A DNA stretch of 64,000 nucleotides, from positions 1 through 64,000 of the forward strand of contig NZ_VEDO01000013.1 in the NCBI RefSeq assembly GCF_007677875.1. The letters are read 5' to 3'. Every line of letters begins with the position of its first letter. Position 1 is the first letter of the stretch. Below are positions 32,669 to 41,334 of the stretch, piece by piece. The notes under the pieces were generated by a model. It was not told the DNA's origin, searched no databases, and saw only the letters and a list, made by a program, of their open reading frames with translations. The DNA comes from Variovorax boronicumulans. GTDB lineage: Bacteria; Pseudomonadota; Gammaproteobacteria; Burkholderiales; Burkholderiaceae_C. Made by a program: the position numbers and the translations under genes.

Positions 32669-33490
32669 TCAGCCCGGCGCGCGGAAGCACTGCGCCGCGT
32701 CGGCCGCGATGTCCTGCACGGTCTCGGCCAGCTGGGCATGGGCCTGCGACAGCCAGCCTTCGCTGAGCGTGCTCTCGCTGCCGGACAGAGTCAGTGCCCC
32801 CAGGGGCTGGCCGCTGCCGTCCAACACGGCTTCCGCCATGGCCCAAACGCCGGGTGCGAGGTCGCCGCGCGTGAAGCCGTAGCCGGCCTGGGCGCTGCGC
32901 GCGCGCATGCGGTCCAGGTCCTCGAGCCGGCGGGGGCCCCGGCGCGCGATCTCATCGCGCCGGTTGCGCGCGAGGATCTGCTTCGCCTCGGGCGCCGGCA
33001 TGCGTTGCAGCATGGCCAGGCCGGCCACGGCCGAGAACAAGGGCCGCCAGGAGCCGACCCGGATCAGCATGCCCGGCACGTCGTGCTCGCCGCGCTTCTG
33101 GAAGGCGCAGACCATGTCGTCGCCGCTGCGCAGCAGAAAGCTCGCCACGCTGTCGGTGGCGCGTGCCAGGCGCTCCATGCGGGGTTCGATGCGTTCGCGG
33201 AACGCGTGGTAGGCCGGCATGCCCAGGCCCAGCTCGTAGAGCCGCTGGCCCGGGTAGTACTTCACGTCGCCGGGATGGCGGCTCGCGAAGCCCTCGCGCA
33301 CGAAGCAGGCCAGCAGACGGTGGCAGGTGCCGCGGTCCAGGCCCACCTGCTCGGCCAGGTCGGTCAGGCGCCAGCCGAAGTCGCCGCGGTGGCTCAGCTC
33401 GCGCAGCAGGGCCAGCGTGCGCTCGACACTGCGCGTGCCGTGCAGGGCTTCGCCAGGGGATACGGGAGGGTCGTCGGCGTTGTCGTGCAA
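32669..33490 (-). CDS. IclR-family transcriptional regulator
   Basis: 273 aa from a TTG start preceded by GAGAGACAACGAC. Winged helix (RSVERTLALLRELSHRGDFG, WRLTDLAEQVGLDRGTCHRL) and effector domain (LLRSGDDMVCAFQKRGEHDV). It lies convergent to the hydrolase gene and divergent from the alpha/beta hydrolase operon, whose promoter has a GTTC-type dyad. It shares the RxTDLAEQxGLDRGTxHRLL helix with the regulators at 39368 and 45218, so the three may recognise related sites. Confidence 0.83.
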   Translation of the reverse strand: MHDNADDPPVSPGEALHGTRSVERTLALLRELSHRGDFGWRLTDLAEQVGLDRGTCHRLLACFVREGFASRHPGDVKYYPGQRLYELGLGMPAYHAFRERIEPRMERLARATDSVASFLLRSGDDMVCAFQKRGEHDVPGMLIRVGSWRPLFSAVAGLAMLQRMPAPEAKQILARNRRDEIARRGPRRLEDLDRMRARSAQAGYGFTRGDLAPGVWAMAEAVLDGSGQPLGALTLSGSESTLSEGWLSQAHAQLAETVQDIAADAAQCFRAPG

Positions 33491-33591
33491 GTCGTTGTCT
33501 CTCGGGCAGGGGGCCTTCTTCTGTGCAGCAAATTATCTCTCCCGTCCATGCTGCCGCGCCGGCCTGCCCGCACAGGGGGCCGGCGGCACAG

Positions 33592-33655
33592 AAGTTCACA
33601 GGTTGAAAAAGTGCTGCCTGCCGCTGCGCTGTCGCAGCACACGCCCGACTATGGT
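33592..33655 (+). promoter_or_regulatory. 58-bp-spaced activator promoter, copy 1
   Basis: AAGTTCACAGGTTGAAAA starts at 33592 and a TATGGT hexamer starts at 33650, exactly 58 bp later. The same arrangement occurs at 41242, 46019 and 47276. The dyad GTTC...GAA resembles IclR-family operators. No good -35 box precedes TATGGT, which suggests activator dependence. It lies 36 bp before the TTG start of the alpha/beta hydrolase. Confidence 0.5.
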
Positions 33656-33690
33656 TGCGCCAGCCAAACCACAACGCATGGAGACAAGCC

Positions 33691-34575
33691 TTGGCGCCGC
33701 ACACCCTGGACGACATCCTGGTCGAAGACATCGCTTACCAGCAGCATGGCGATGCGCCGCTGCTGCTGCGCCTGTACCGGCCGCGCGGCCCCGGCCCGTT
33801 CCCGCTGCTGGCCGAGATGCACGGCGGTGCCTGGTGCCGCGGCGACCGGCTCGACGAGGACCGGCTGAACCGTGCACTGGCCGCGCGCGGCATCGTCATC
33901 GCGGCGCTGGACTTCCGCATGCCGCCGCAGGCCGCCTATCCGGCCTCGCTGGTCGACATCCACTTCGCCGTGCGCTGGCTCAAGGTGCGGGCGGCATCCT
34001 GGGGCTGTGATCCCAACCGCCTGGGCCTCATGGGCCTGTCCAGCGGTGCGCACCAGGCCATGCTCACGGCCATGCGGCCGCAGGACCCGCGCTATGCGGC
34101 CCTGCCACTTGAAGGCGGCGAGGGGATCGATGCGCGCGTCGCCTTCGCCGTGCTGTGCTGGCCCGTGATCGACCCGCTGGGCCGCTACCGCTATGCGCGC
34201 GAGTGGGAGGCCAGTGGTCGCCCTTATCCTGAGACCATTGCGCGCGTGCTGCCCGACCACCTCAGGTACTGGGGCAGCGAAGACGCCATGGCCGAAGGCA
34301 ACCCCGTGCTGGCGCTGGAGCGCGGCGAGGCCGTCGTCACGCCGCCGGTGCTCTACCTGCAGGGCGAGCAGGATGTGGTGCATCCGCGCGCCCAGCTGGA
34401 GCGCTTCGTCCACGGCTACCGCCAGGCCGGCGGAGAGCTGACGCTGCGCTGGTTCGAAGGCGAGGCCGAGGGCTTCGTCAACAAGAAGCCGGATGCGCCG
34501 TCCACGGCGCGCGCCATCGACGCGATCGCCGGCTTCGTGCACGGACGCAGCGGCACCACATCGGCCGCGCGATGA
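33691..34575 (+). CDS. Alpha/beta hydrolase (hormone-sensitive-lipase-like)
   Basis: 294 aa from TTG at 33691, preceded by GGAGACAAGCC exactly as in several neighbours; a TTG at 33655 has no ribosome site. Oxyanion-hole motif EMHGGAWCRGD, nucleophile elbow GLSSGAH, and a C-terminal GEQDVVHPRAQLERF with the acid. HSL-type enzymes hydrolyse short esters or lactones. First gene of a run to 41237 that includes a Bug receptor, a LigI-like lactonase and a TRAP system, headed by the 58-bp-spaced promoter. Confidence 0.8.
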   Translation: MAPHTLDDILVEDIAYQQHGDAPLLLRLYRPRGPGPFPLLAEMHGGAWCRGDRLDEDRLNRALAARGIVIAALDFRMPPQAAYPASLVDIHFAVRWLKVRAASWGCDPNRLGLMGLSSGAHQAMLTAMRPQDPRYAALPLEGGEGIDARVAFAVLCWPVIDPLGRYRYAREWEASGRPYPETIARVLPDHLRYWGSEDAMAEGNPVLALERGEAVVTPPVLYLQGEQDVVHPRAQLERFVHGYRQAGGELTLRWFEGEAEGFVNKKPDAPSTARAIDAIAGFVHGRSGTTSAAR

Positions 34576-34601
34576 CAACGACATACCAGGAGACACACCC
34601 C

Positions 34602-35582
34602 ATGTTCCACAAGATGTTCCGCCGGGCCTGCCTCGGCGCTGCGCTGGCCGTCGCTGCCGTGGGCGCCTTTGCGCAGGGCGCCTATCCGGGCAAGCCGGTC
34701 AAGCTCATGGTCGCGGCCGGTACCGCGAGCAGCCCCGACGCGATCGCGCGCCTGCTGGCCAACCACCTGGGCACGGTCTGGAAGCAGTCCGTCGTGGTCG
34801 AGAACGTGCCCGGCCTGGGCGGCATCACGGGCACAGAGCGCGGCGCGCGCCAGCCGGCCGACGGCTACACGCTGGTGCTGAGCACGAGCGCGGGCATGGC
34901 GGTGGGCTCCAGCATTCTCGAGAAGATGCCCTACGACCCCGTGAAGGACTTCGAGCCGATCGCGCTGCTCATGCAGCTGCCCAACCTGCTCGTGGTGCAC
35001 CCCAGCGTGCCGGCGAAGAACCTGCAGGAACTGATCGCCTATGCGAAGCAGAACCCGGGCAAGCTGCGCTACGGGCACCCGGGCGGCGGCACCACGCCGC
35101 ACCTGTCGGCCGTGCTGCTGAACCAGAGCGCGGGCATCCAGATGGAAGGCATTCCCTACAAGGCCAGCTCGCAAATGACGACCGACCTGCTGGCCGGCCA
35201 CTACGAGGTGCTGTTCCACAACAGCTCGGTGCTGCTGCCCCACGTGCAGGCCGGTGCCGCGCGCGCCATGGGCATCACGAGCGCCCAGCGCACGCCCCAG
35301 CTGCCAGACGTGCCCACCGTGGGCGAAGCCGGCAAGCTGCCCGGCTTCGAGGTCAGCGCCTGGTGGGGCCTGTATGCACCGGCCGGCACGCCGCCGGCCA
35401 TCCTGGCCAAGGTCAGCGCCGACGTGACCGCCGCGCTGGCCAGCCCGGAGATCAAGGGCTGGATTGAAAAGCAGGGTGGCCAGGCCGGCAGCGGCGGACC
35501 CCAGGCCCTGCGCGAGTTCCAGGCGGCCGAGACGCGCAAGTGGCGCGACATCGTCAAGAACGCCCAGATCAAGATGGAATGA
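34602..35582 (+). CDS. Bug/TctC-family periplasmic solute receptor
   Basis: 326 aa from the ATG at 34602, which follows CCAGGAGACACACCC. Signal peptide ACLGAALAVAAVGAFAQG, then YPGKPVKLMVAAGTASSPDA, VVVENVPGLGGITGT and IPYKASSQMTTDLLAGHYEV. The pocket segment AAGTASSPDA differs from the PYxAGxGxD form of the other three Bug proteins here, hinting at a different ligand. It lies 26 bp after the hydrolase gene. Confidence 0.87.
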   Translation: MFHKMFRRACLGAALAVAAVGAFAQGAYPGKPVKLMVAAGTASSPDAIARLLANHLGTVWKQSVVVENVPGLGGITGTERGARQPADGYTLVLSTSAGMAVGSSILEKMPYDPVKDFEPIALLMQLPNLLVVHPSVPAKNLQELIAYAKQNPGKLRYGHPGGGTTPHLSAVLLNQSAGIQMEGIPYKASSQMTTDLLAGHYEVLFHNSSVLLPHVQAGAARAMGITSAQRTPQLPDVPTVGEAGKLPGFEVSAWWGLYAPAGTPPAILAKVSADVTAALASPEIKGWIEKQGGQAGSGGPQALREFQAAETRKWRDIVKNAQIKME

Positions 35583-35649
35583 GGCCGGCGGCACGCGCCG
35601 CACGCCTGCCCGCGCCGGCCGCCCGGCACGCCCCCTGGAGAACCTCCGC

Positions 35650-36513
35650 ATGACCGAGCCATCGCTGCCCGCGGGCGCCTGCGACTGCCACACCCATGTC
35701 TTCCTGGACCCGCGCGACTACCCCTGGTCGCCCGCGCGGCGCTACACGCCACCACCGGCCACCATCTCGGCACTCGCAGCCTGGCACGACGCGCTGGGCA
35801 TCGCACGCGTGGTCGTCGTGCAGCCCAGTGTCTACGGCGCCGACAACGCAGCCACCCTGCAGGCGCTGCGCGTGCTGGGGCCGGCGCGCGCACGTGGCGT
35901 GGCCGTGCTCGATGCGGCCACGACCGAGGCCGACCTGGCCGCCATGCACGCCCAGGGCGTGCGTGGTGTGCGCGTGAACCTGGAGATCGACCACGCGAGC
36001 GATGCGGCCGACGCGACCAGGCAGCTGCGCGAGACCGCCGCACGCGTGGCACCGCTGGGTTGGCACGTGCAGATCTATGCCAACCTGCCACTGCTGGCGG
36101 CCTGCCAGTCTGTGCTGCGAACCTTGCCCGTGCCGGTGGTGCTGGACCACTACGCCGGTGCGCATGCCGGGGGCGGGCCGGCGCAGCCAGGCTTGCGCGA
36201 GGCGTTGGCCCTGGTGGCCGAGGGGCGCGCTTACGTGAAGCTGTCCGCGCCATACCGCCTGTCGGTGGCGAAGGGCTATGCCGACATGGCCGCCATCGCG
36301 CGCGCCTTCATCGCGGCCGGGCCCGAACGCTTGCTCTGGGGCAGCGACTGGCCGCACCCGCAACCCGGCACCCGGCCCGATCCGCACGACATCAGCCCGC
36401 CCTTCGAGGTGGACTCGGCGCAGGTGTTGACGTCACTGCGCGCATGGGTGCCGGATGGACAGACCTTCGACCGCATCCTGGCCGACAACCCGGCCCGGCT
36501 GTACGGCTTCTGA
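35650..36513 (+). CDS. Amidohydrolase_2 family lactonase (LigI-like)
   Basis: Protein of 287 aa. N-terminal CDCHTHVFLDPRDYPW gives the HxH metal/substrate motif. VVVQPSVYGADNAATLQALR, VRGVRVNLEI, VVLDHYAGAH and WGSDWPHPQPGTRPDPHDIS with the catalytic aspartate match the 2-pyrone-4,6-dicarboxylate lactonase group. Relatives open PDC in protocatechuate or syringate breakdown, and other sugar or dicarboxylate lactones. Start ATG after CTGGAGAACCTCCGC. With the SMP-30 and hydrolase genes it points to lactone substrates. Confidence 0.82.
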   Translation: MTEPSLPAGACDCHTHVFLDPRDYPWSPARRYTPPPATISALAAWHDALGIARVVVVQPSVYGADNAATLQALRVLGPARARGVAVLDAATTEADLAAMHAQGVRGVRVNLEIDHASDAADATRQLRETAARVAPLGWHVQIYANLPLLAACQSVLRTLPVPVVLDHYAGAHAGGGPAQPGLREALALVAEGRAYVKLSAPYRLSVAKGYADMAAIARAFIAAGPERLLWGSDWPHPQPGTRPDPHDISPPFEVDSAQVLTSLRAWVPDGQTFDRILADNPARLYGF

Positions 36514-36536
36514 CGACCCACCCACCGGAGACAAGC

Positions 36537-37529
36537 ATGCGCACCAGACAGTTCCTCCAGGCCGCCGCGCTGGCCCTGTGCTGCGCGGCCATCGGCGCCG
36601 CCCAGGCCCAACAGCCGACGACGATCAAACTCGGCTGGCCCACCTCCGACGGCGCCACCGACCCACTGGCCATCGGCGCGCGCGCGTTCAAGCAGGCGCT
36701 CGAGAAGCAGTCCGGCGGCGCGATGCGGGTGCAGCTCTACCCGAACCGCCAGATCGGCGACGACAAGCAGCTCGTCGAGGGCGTGCGCTTCGGCACCGTG
36801 GACGCGGCCGTGGTCACCAACGCCGTGACGGCGCAGACCGAGCCGGCCTTCGGCGTGCTCGAGCTGCCGTTTCTGTTCGAGAACGAGGCCCATGTGCAGC
36901 GTGTGCTGGACGGCGCCGTCGGCGCCGACCTGGCCAAGCGCCTGGCGGCCAAGGGCGCGGTGGTGCTGGGCTACTTCGAGGGCGGCTTTCGCAGCCTCAT
37001 CAACAACAAGCGCCCGGTGGCGCAGCCGGCGGACATGGGCGGCGTCAAGGTCCGCGTGATGCAGAACCCCATCTACATCGACCTCGTCAACGCGCTGGGC
37101 GGTGCGGCCGTGCCCATGGCCTGGGGCGAGACCATCACCGCCATCCAGCAGGGCACGATCGACGGGCTGGAGCTGCCGGTCGCGCTGATCGAGCCGCTCA
37201 AGGTCAACGAGTTCGCCAAGTACCTGTCGCTGACCCAGCACACCTTCACGGCCTACGAGCTGCTGATCGGCAAGCGCCTGCTGGACCGGCTGCCGGCCCA
37301 GCAGCAGGCCTGGGTGCAGGCCGCCGCCAAGGAGGCCGTGCTGGAGCAGCGCCGCGCCATGGCCGGCCAGACGCCGCAGGCCCTGGCCCAGCTGGAGAAG
37401 GCCGGCATGCAGGTCAACCCCATCGCCAATGTCGCGAGCTTTCGCCAGGCCGTGGCGCCGGTCTACGACAAGGCCCGCAAGGCCGGGCAGGGCGCGCTGA
37501 TCGACGCCGTGCTGGCCGCCGCGAAATGA
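36537..37529 (+). CDS. TRAP transporter substrate-binding protein (DctP family)
   Basis: Protein of 330 aa with a Sec signal (LQAAALALCCAAIGAAQA). IKLGWPTSDGATDPLAIGAR, LYPNRQIGDDKQLVEGVRFG, and RVMQNPIYIDLVNALGGAAV with the conserved arginine that binds a carboxylate. Start ATG after CCGGAGACAAGC. It would bind a carboxylic acid in the periplasm for the DctQ/DctM pair encoded next; its stop overlaps the dctQ start (ATGA). Confidence 0.9.
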   Translation: MRTRQFLQAAALALCCAAIGAAQAQQPTTIKLGWPTSDGATDPLAIGARAFKQALEKQSGGAMRVQLYPNRQIGDDKQLVEGVRFGTVDAAVVTNAVTAQTEPAFGVLELPFLFENEAHVQRVLDGAVGADLAKRLAAKGAVVLGYFEGGFRSLINNKRPVAQPADMGGVKVRVMQNPIYIDLVNALGGAAVPMAWGETITAIQQGTIDGLELPVALIEPLKVNEFAKYLSLTQHTFTAYELLIGKRLLDRLPAQQQAWVQAAAKEAVLEQRRAMAGQTPQALAQLEKAGMQVNPIANVASFRQAVAPVYDKARKAGQGALIDAVLAAAK

Positions 37530-38023
37530 AGAGCGCGGCGCAGGACCTCGTGGACGCGCTGGCCACGGCCACGCGCTGGAGCGTGCAGGCGCTCGCGCTG
37601 ATGATGCTGGCGGCGCTGGCCATCCAGGTGCTCATGCGCTCGGCCTTCAACGCACCGCCGTCCTGGTCCGAGGAGCTGGCCCTGCTGGCCTTCAGCTGGA
37701 CCGCGCTGCTGGGCCTGGCCTACGGCGTGCGCGAGGGCATCCATGTGCGCATGGACATGCTGCTCGATGTGCTGCCGCCCGCGCTGCGGCGTGGCGCCGA
37801 GCGCCTGGTGCTGGCGGCCGTGGCCTGCACCGGCCTGTACCTGGCCGTGGCGGGCTGGCACTACACCGAGAGCGCGGTCGGCACCACCTCGGCCGCCATC
37901 GGCTACCCCTTGCCCTTGCTCTACGCGAGCTGCGTGGTCTGCGGTGCGCTGGTCGCCGTGTTCGCCACCGAGCGCCTGCTGCATGGCCTGCCGGCCAGCG
38001 GCGAAGCCGGTCCTGCCGCATGA
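37526..38023 (+). CDS. TRAP transporter small permease (DctQ family)
   Basis: Protein of 165 aa with four hydrophobic segments (for example LALMMLAALAIQVLMRSAF, ELALLAFSWTALLGLAYG). WSEELALLAFSW and GVREGIHVRMDML are family signatures. Start overlaps the dctP stop. It links the receptor to the large permease in the inner membrane. Confidence 0.87.
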   Translation: MKSAAQDLVDALATATRWSVQALALMMLAALAIQVLMRSAFNAPPSWSEELALLAFSWTALLGLAYGVREGIHVRMDMLLDVLPPALRRGAERLVLAAVACTGLYLAVAGWHYTESAVGTTSAAIGYPLPLLYASCVVCGALVAVFATERLLHGLPASGEAGPAA

Positions 38024-38099
38024 GCGCCGCGCCGGGCCGCCCCGAGCAAGCTCGCGCCCGCTTGGGCGGACAACAGGTCGCAGGCCGAAGGGTGCACCA

Positions 38100-39371
38100 G
38101 TGAGCGCCGTCGCCGCCATCCTCTCGCTTGGCTTTGCCGCGCTGGTGCTGCTGGGCGTGCCGTTCGCGTTCGCGCTGGCGCTATGCGTCGTCGGCGCCAT
38201 CGCCGTGACCGGCATGGACCCCATGCTGCTGCCGCAGACCCTGGTGGCCGGCACGCAGAGCTTCAGCCTGCTGGCCATCCCGTTCTTCATGCTGGCCGGC
38301 GAGATCATGGCCGCGGGCGGGCTGTCGCGCCGGCTCGTGCAGGTGGCCGACGTGTTCGTGCGCCACCTGCCGGGCGGCATGGGCCTGGTGGCCATCCTGG
38401 CGGCGCTGATCTTCGCCGCCGTCAGCGGCTCGGCGCCCGCGACCACGGCCGCCATCGGCGCGGTCATGATCCCGGCCATGGCCGAGCGCGGCTACTCGAA
38501 GGCCTACGCCACGGCGCTGTGCGTGTCGGCCGGCGTGCTGGCGCCGCTGATCCCGCCCTCCATCGCCTTCGTGATCTGGGGCGTGATCGCCGAGCAGTCC
38601 ATCGCCAAGCTGTTCCTCTCGGGCGTGCTGCCGGGGCTGCTTATGGCCGCGGGCATGGCGGCGCTGGTGCTGCTGCATGCGCGCCGCAGCGGCGTGGCGC
38701 GCAGGCCGCGCGCAAGCCTGCGCGAGATCGCCACGGCGCTGCGCGAAGGGGTGTGGGTGCTGCTGGCGCCGGCCATCGTGCTGGGCGGCATCTACCTCGG
38801 CATCTTCACGCCGACCGAGGCAGCCGTCGTGGCCTGCCTCTACGCGCTGTTTGTCGCGCTGTGCATCGAGCGCTCGCTCCGGCTGCGCCAGCTGGGCGGC
38901 ACCATCACGCGCGCGATGTCCACCACGGCCACGGTGTTGGCCATCGTGGGCTTCTCGCAGGGCTTCGGCGTTCTGGTCGCGCAGGAGCAGCTGGCGCCCG
39001 CGCTGACGGGCTGGCTGGCCACCCACATCCACACCAAGTGGCTGATGCTGGCCGCGCTCAACATCGGCTTCTTCCTGCTCGCGGCCGTCATGGACGAGGT
39101 GGCCATCATGGTCATCCTGGGGCCCATGCTGATCGCGATCGCGCGCCAGTACGGTGTCGACCCCATCCACTTCGGCAGCATGATCGTGACCAACGTCGCC
39201 ATCGGCATGGCCGCGCCGCCGATCGGCTACTGCCTGTTCGTCGGCATGGCGATCGCCAAGCTCAAGCTCTGGGAGGTGGCGCGCGCCATCATGCCGTTCG
39301 TGCTCATGATGGTGGCGGTGCTGTTCCTCGTGACCTACGTGCCGGCCTTCTCGCTGGCCTTCGTGCGGTGA
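38100..39371 (+). CDS. TRAP transporter large permease (DctM family)
   Basis: 423 aa from GTG at 38100 (GAAGGGTGCACCA upstream). About twelve membrane segments; motifs FFMLAGEIMAAGGLSRRLVQ, FAAVSGSAPATTAAIGAVMI, LIPPSIAFVIWGVIAEQS and GIFTPTEAAVVACLYAL define DctM. It is the sodium-coupled permease of the first TRAP system. Its stop overlaps the GTG of the following IclR gene. Confidence 0.9.
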   Translation: MSAVAAILSLGFAALVLLGVPFAFALALCVVGAIAVTGMDPMLLPQTLVAGTQSFSLLAIPFFMLAGEIMAAGGLSRRLVQVADVFVRHLPGGMGLVAILAALIFAAVSGSAPATTAAIGAVMIPAMAERGYSKAYATALCVSAGVLAPLIPPSIAFVIWGVIAEQSIAKLFLSGVLPGLLMAAGMAALVLLHARRSGVARRPRASLREIATALREGVWVLLAPAIVLGGIYLGIFTPTEAAVVACLYALFVALCIERSLRLRQLGGTITRAMSTTATVLAIVGFSQGFGVLVAQEQLAPALTGWLATHIHTKWLMLAALNIGFFLLAAVMDEVAIMVILGPMLIAIARQYGVDPIHFGSMIVTNVAIGMAAPPIGYCLFVGMAIAKLKLWEVARAIMPFVLMMVAVLFLVTYVPAFSLAFVR

Positions 39372-40171
39372 CGGCCCGCCTGGCATCCGCCGAGCCCGGT
39401 GCGGAGCGCCTGGGCACGCGCAGCCTGGGCCGCGGCATCAAGTTGCTGCGCCTGGTGGCCGCGCGGCCGCAGTTCGGCTGGCGGCTGTCCGACCTGGCCG
39501 CGGCCAGCGGCATCGACCGCGGCACCGTGCACCGCATGCTGGGCTGCCTCGTGGAGGAGCGGCTGGTGGCGCAACGCGCCAGCGACCGCCACTACCTGCC
39601 CGGGCCGCTGCTGTTCGAGCTGGGCCTGGCCTTGCCCGACCACGCGCAGTTCCAGCGCCGCGCCGAGACGCAGCTGGCGGCCTTCGCGCGGCGCATGGCC
39701 GGCGTGGCCGTGCTGGTGCTGCGCAGCGGCAACGAGTACGTGTGCTGCCTGCGCGCGGGCAGCCTGCCGCTGACGGGCTCGGTGCTCTACCCGGGCAACC
39801 GTCGGCCGCTGTTCACGACGGCGGCCGGTGTGGCCATTCTGCAGACGCTGGACGCGGCTGAACAACGCGCCGTGCTGCTGGACAACGTGGCGCAGGAGAT
39901 CGCTCGCTGCGGCACCGAGCGGCTTGCCGCGCTGCAGCGCATGCGCGAGCGCTCGCACCGCCATGGCTTCGGCGTGAACCTGGGCGACGTGGTGCAGGGT
40001 GTGCACGCCTGTGCCGTGCCGCTGCGCGGCAGCGGCGGTGCGGCCTTCGCCGCGCTGTGCCTGCTGGGGCCGCCGGGCCTGTACGGGGAGGAGCAGCTGC
40101 CGGCCATCCATGCCGAGCTGCTGACGGCGCAGGGCAAGCTCGCCACCGAGGCGCAGCGCTGGGGTTTTTGA
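39368..40171 (+). CDS. IclR-family transcriptional regulator
   Basis: 267 aa from GTG at 39368 overlapping the dctM stop (GTGA). RSLGRGIKLLRLVAARPQFG, WRLSDLAAASGIDRGTVHRM, LGCLVEERLVAQRASDRHYL and an effector domain (VLVLRSGNEYVCCLRAGSL). It is very similar along its length to the 45218 protein (shared WRLSDLAAA, RASDRHYLPGPL, HGFGVNLGDVV), a clear local duplication. Likely an activator or repressor of the 33.7-49 kb units with GTTC-type operators. Confidence 0.86.
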   Translation: MTARLASAEPGAERLGTRSLGRGIKLLRLVAARPQFGWRLSDLAAASGIDRGTVHRMLGCLVEERLVAQRASDRHYLPGPLLFELGLALPDHAQFQRRAETQLAAFARRMAGVAVLVLRSGNEYVCCLRAGSLPLTGSVLYPGNRRPLFTTAAGVAILQTLDAAEQRAVLLDNVAQEIARCGTERLAALQRMRERSHRHGFGVNLGDVVQGVHACAVPLRGSGGAAFAALCLLGPPGLYGEEQLPAIHAELLTAQGKLATEAQRWGF

Positions 40172-40184
40172 CAAGGAGAGCGAC

Positions 40185-41237
40185 ATGACGAGGGTATGCA
40201 TCGTGGGAGCGGGGGCGGTGGGCGGCTACGTGGGCGCGCACATGGCCAAGGCCGGGGTGGACGTGACGCTGGTCGACGCCTGGCCCGAGCATGTGGAGGC
40301 CATGCGCCGCGAAGGCCTGCAGGTGCAGGGCATGGACGGCGCCGGCGCCGTGCAGACGCCGGTGCGCGCGCTGCACGTGGGCGAGCTGCAGCGCTGCGTG
40401 CGCGAGCAGCCCTTCGACGTGGCCTTCATCGCGGTGAAGTCCTACGACACGCGCTGGGCCACCGAACTCGTGCTGCCCTACCTCGCGCCCACGGCCTGCC
40501 TCGTGTCGCTGCAGAACGGCATCCACGAGGATGTGATTGCCAGCGTCGCCGGCTTCGGCCGCGTGCTGGGCGTGTCGGTCAGCGCGCTGGCGGCCGAGCT
40601 GGTGGCGCCGGGCCAGATCGTGCGCAACTCGCCACTGGGCGACGAGAAGAAGGCCGGCATGCGCGTGGGCGAGATGCATGGCCAGGTCACGCCGCGCGCG
40701 CAGTTGCTGGCCGGTCTGCTGGCGCATGGCGACAGCTGCAAGCTCACCACTAACCTGTGGGGCGAGCGCTGGTCCAAGCTCACGATCAACGCCATGCGCA
40801 ACGGCGTCTGCGCGCTGACCGGCCTGACCGGGCGCCAGCGCGACCTCGACGACGTGGCGCGCGACCTCACGGTGCGGCTGGGCAGTTCCTGCATCCGCGT
40901 GGGCCGCGCGCTGGGCCTGGCGCTGGAGCCGGTCGGCGGCCTGGACCTGGAGGTGCTCGCGCGTGCAGAGGAAGACCGCGCGGCCTACGACGCGATCACG
41001 CAGCAGATCATGGACGTGGCCTATTCGCGCAGCGATGCGCAGCGCCCCTCCATGGGCCAGGACATCCAGAAGGGCCGGCGCACCGAGACCGAGGCCATCA
41101 ACGGCCTGGTGGCGCGACGCGGCGAGGAGGTCGGTGTGGACGTGCGGCTGCACCGCCGCGTCAACGACGTGATCCGGCGCATCGAGCGCGGAGAGGCCCA
41201 GCCCAGCCCCGCGCACCTCGCGCAGATCCTCGCCTGA
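40185..41237 (+). CDS. 2-dehydropantoate 2-reductase-like oxidoreductase (ApbA/PanE family)
   Basis: Protein of 350 aa. Rossmann motif VCIVGAGAVGGYVGAHMAKA, VAFIAVKSYDTRWATELVLP, CLVSLQNGIHEDVI, and catalytic lysine region GERWSKLTINAMRN. The family reduces 2-keto acids such as ketopantoate with NADPH. In this catabolic context it may interconvert a 2-oxo and 2-hydroxy acid. Rather longer than PanE (about 300 aa). Start ATG after CAAGGAGAGCGAC, 13 bp after the IclR gene. Confidence 0.82.
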   Translation: MTRVCIVGAGAVGGYVGAHMAKAGVDVTLVDAWPEHVEAMRREGLQVQGMDGAGAVQTPVRALHVGELQRCVREQPFDVAFIAVKSYDTRWATELVLPYLAPTACLVSLQNGIHEDVIASVAGFGRVLGVSVSALAAELVAPGQIVRNSPLGDEKKAGMRVGEMHGQVTPRAQLLAGLLAHGDSCKLTTNLWGERWSKLTINAMRNGVCALTGLTGRQRDLDDVARDLTVRLGSSCIRVGRALGLALEPVGGLDLEVLARAEEDRAAYDAITQQIMDVAYSRSDAQRPSMGQDIQKGRRTETEAINGLVARRGEEVGVDVRLHRRVNDVIRRIERGEAQPSPAHLAQILA

Positions 41238-41241
41238 CGCG

Positions 41242-41305
41242 AAGTTCAACATGTGGAACCGCCGCCGGCGCGGTTCTTCTCCGGTGCAAGACCGCCACGT
41301 AAGGT
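41242..41305 (+). promoter_or_regulatory. 58-bp-spaced activator promoter, copy 2
   Basis: GTTCAACATGTGGAAC (41244-41259) is a 16-bp dyad with 14 symmetric positions. AAGTTC starts at 41242 and TAAGGT at 41300, 58 bp apart. If transcription starts about 7 nt after TAAGGT, the dyad centre falls near -61, the standard class I activator position. It lies upstream of the second TRAP operon. Confidence 0.6.
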
Positions 41306-41334
41306 TGCCGCCACCACAAGACAAGGAGACAAGC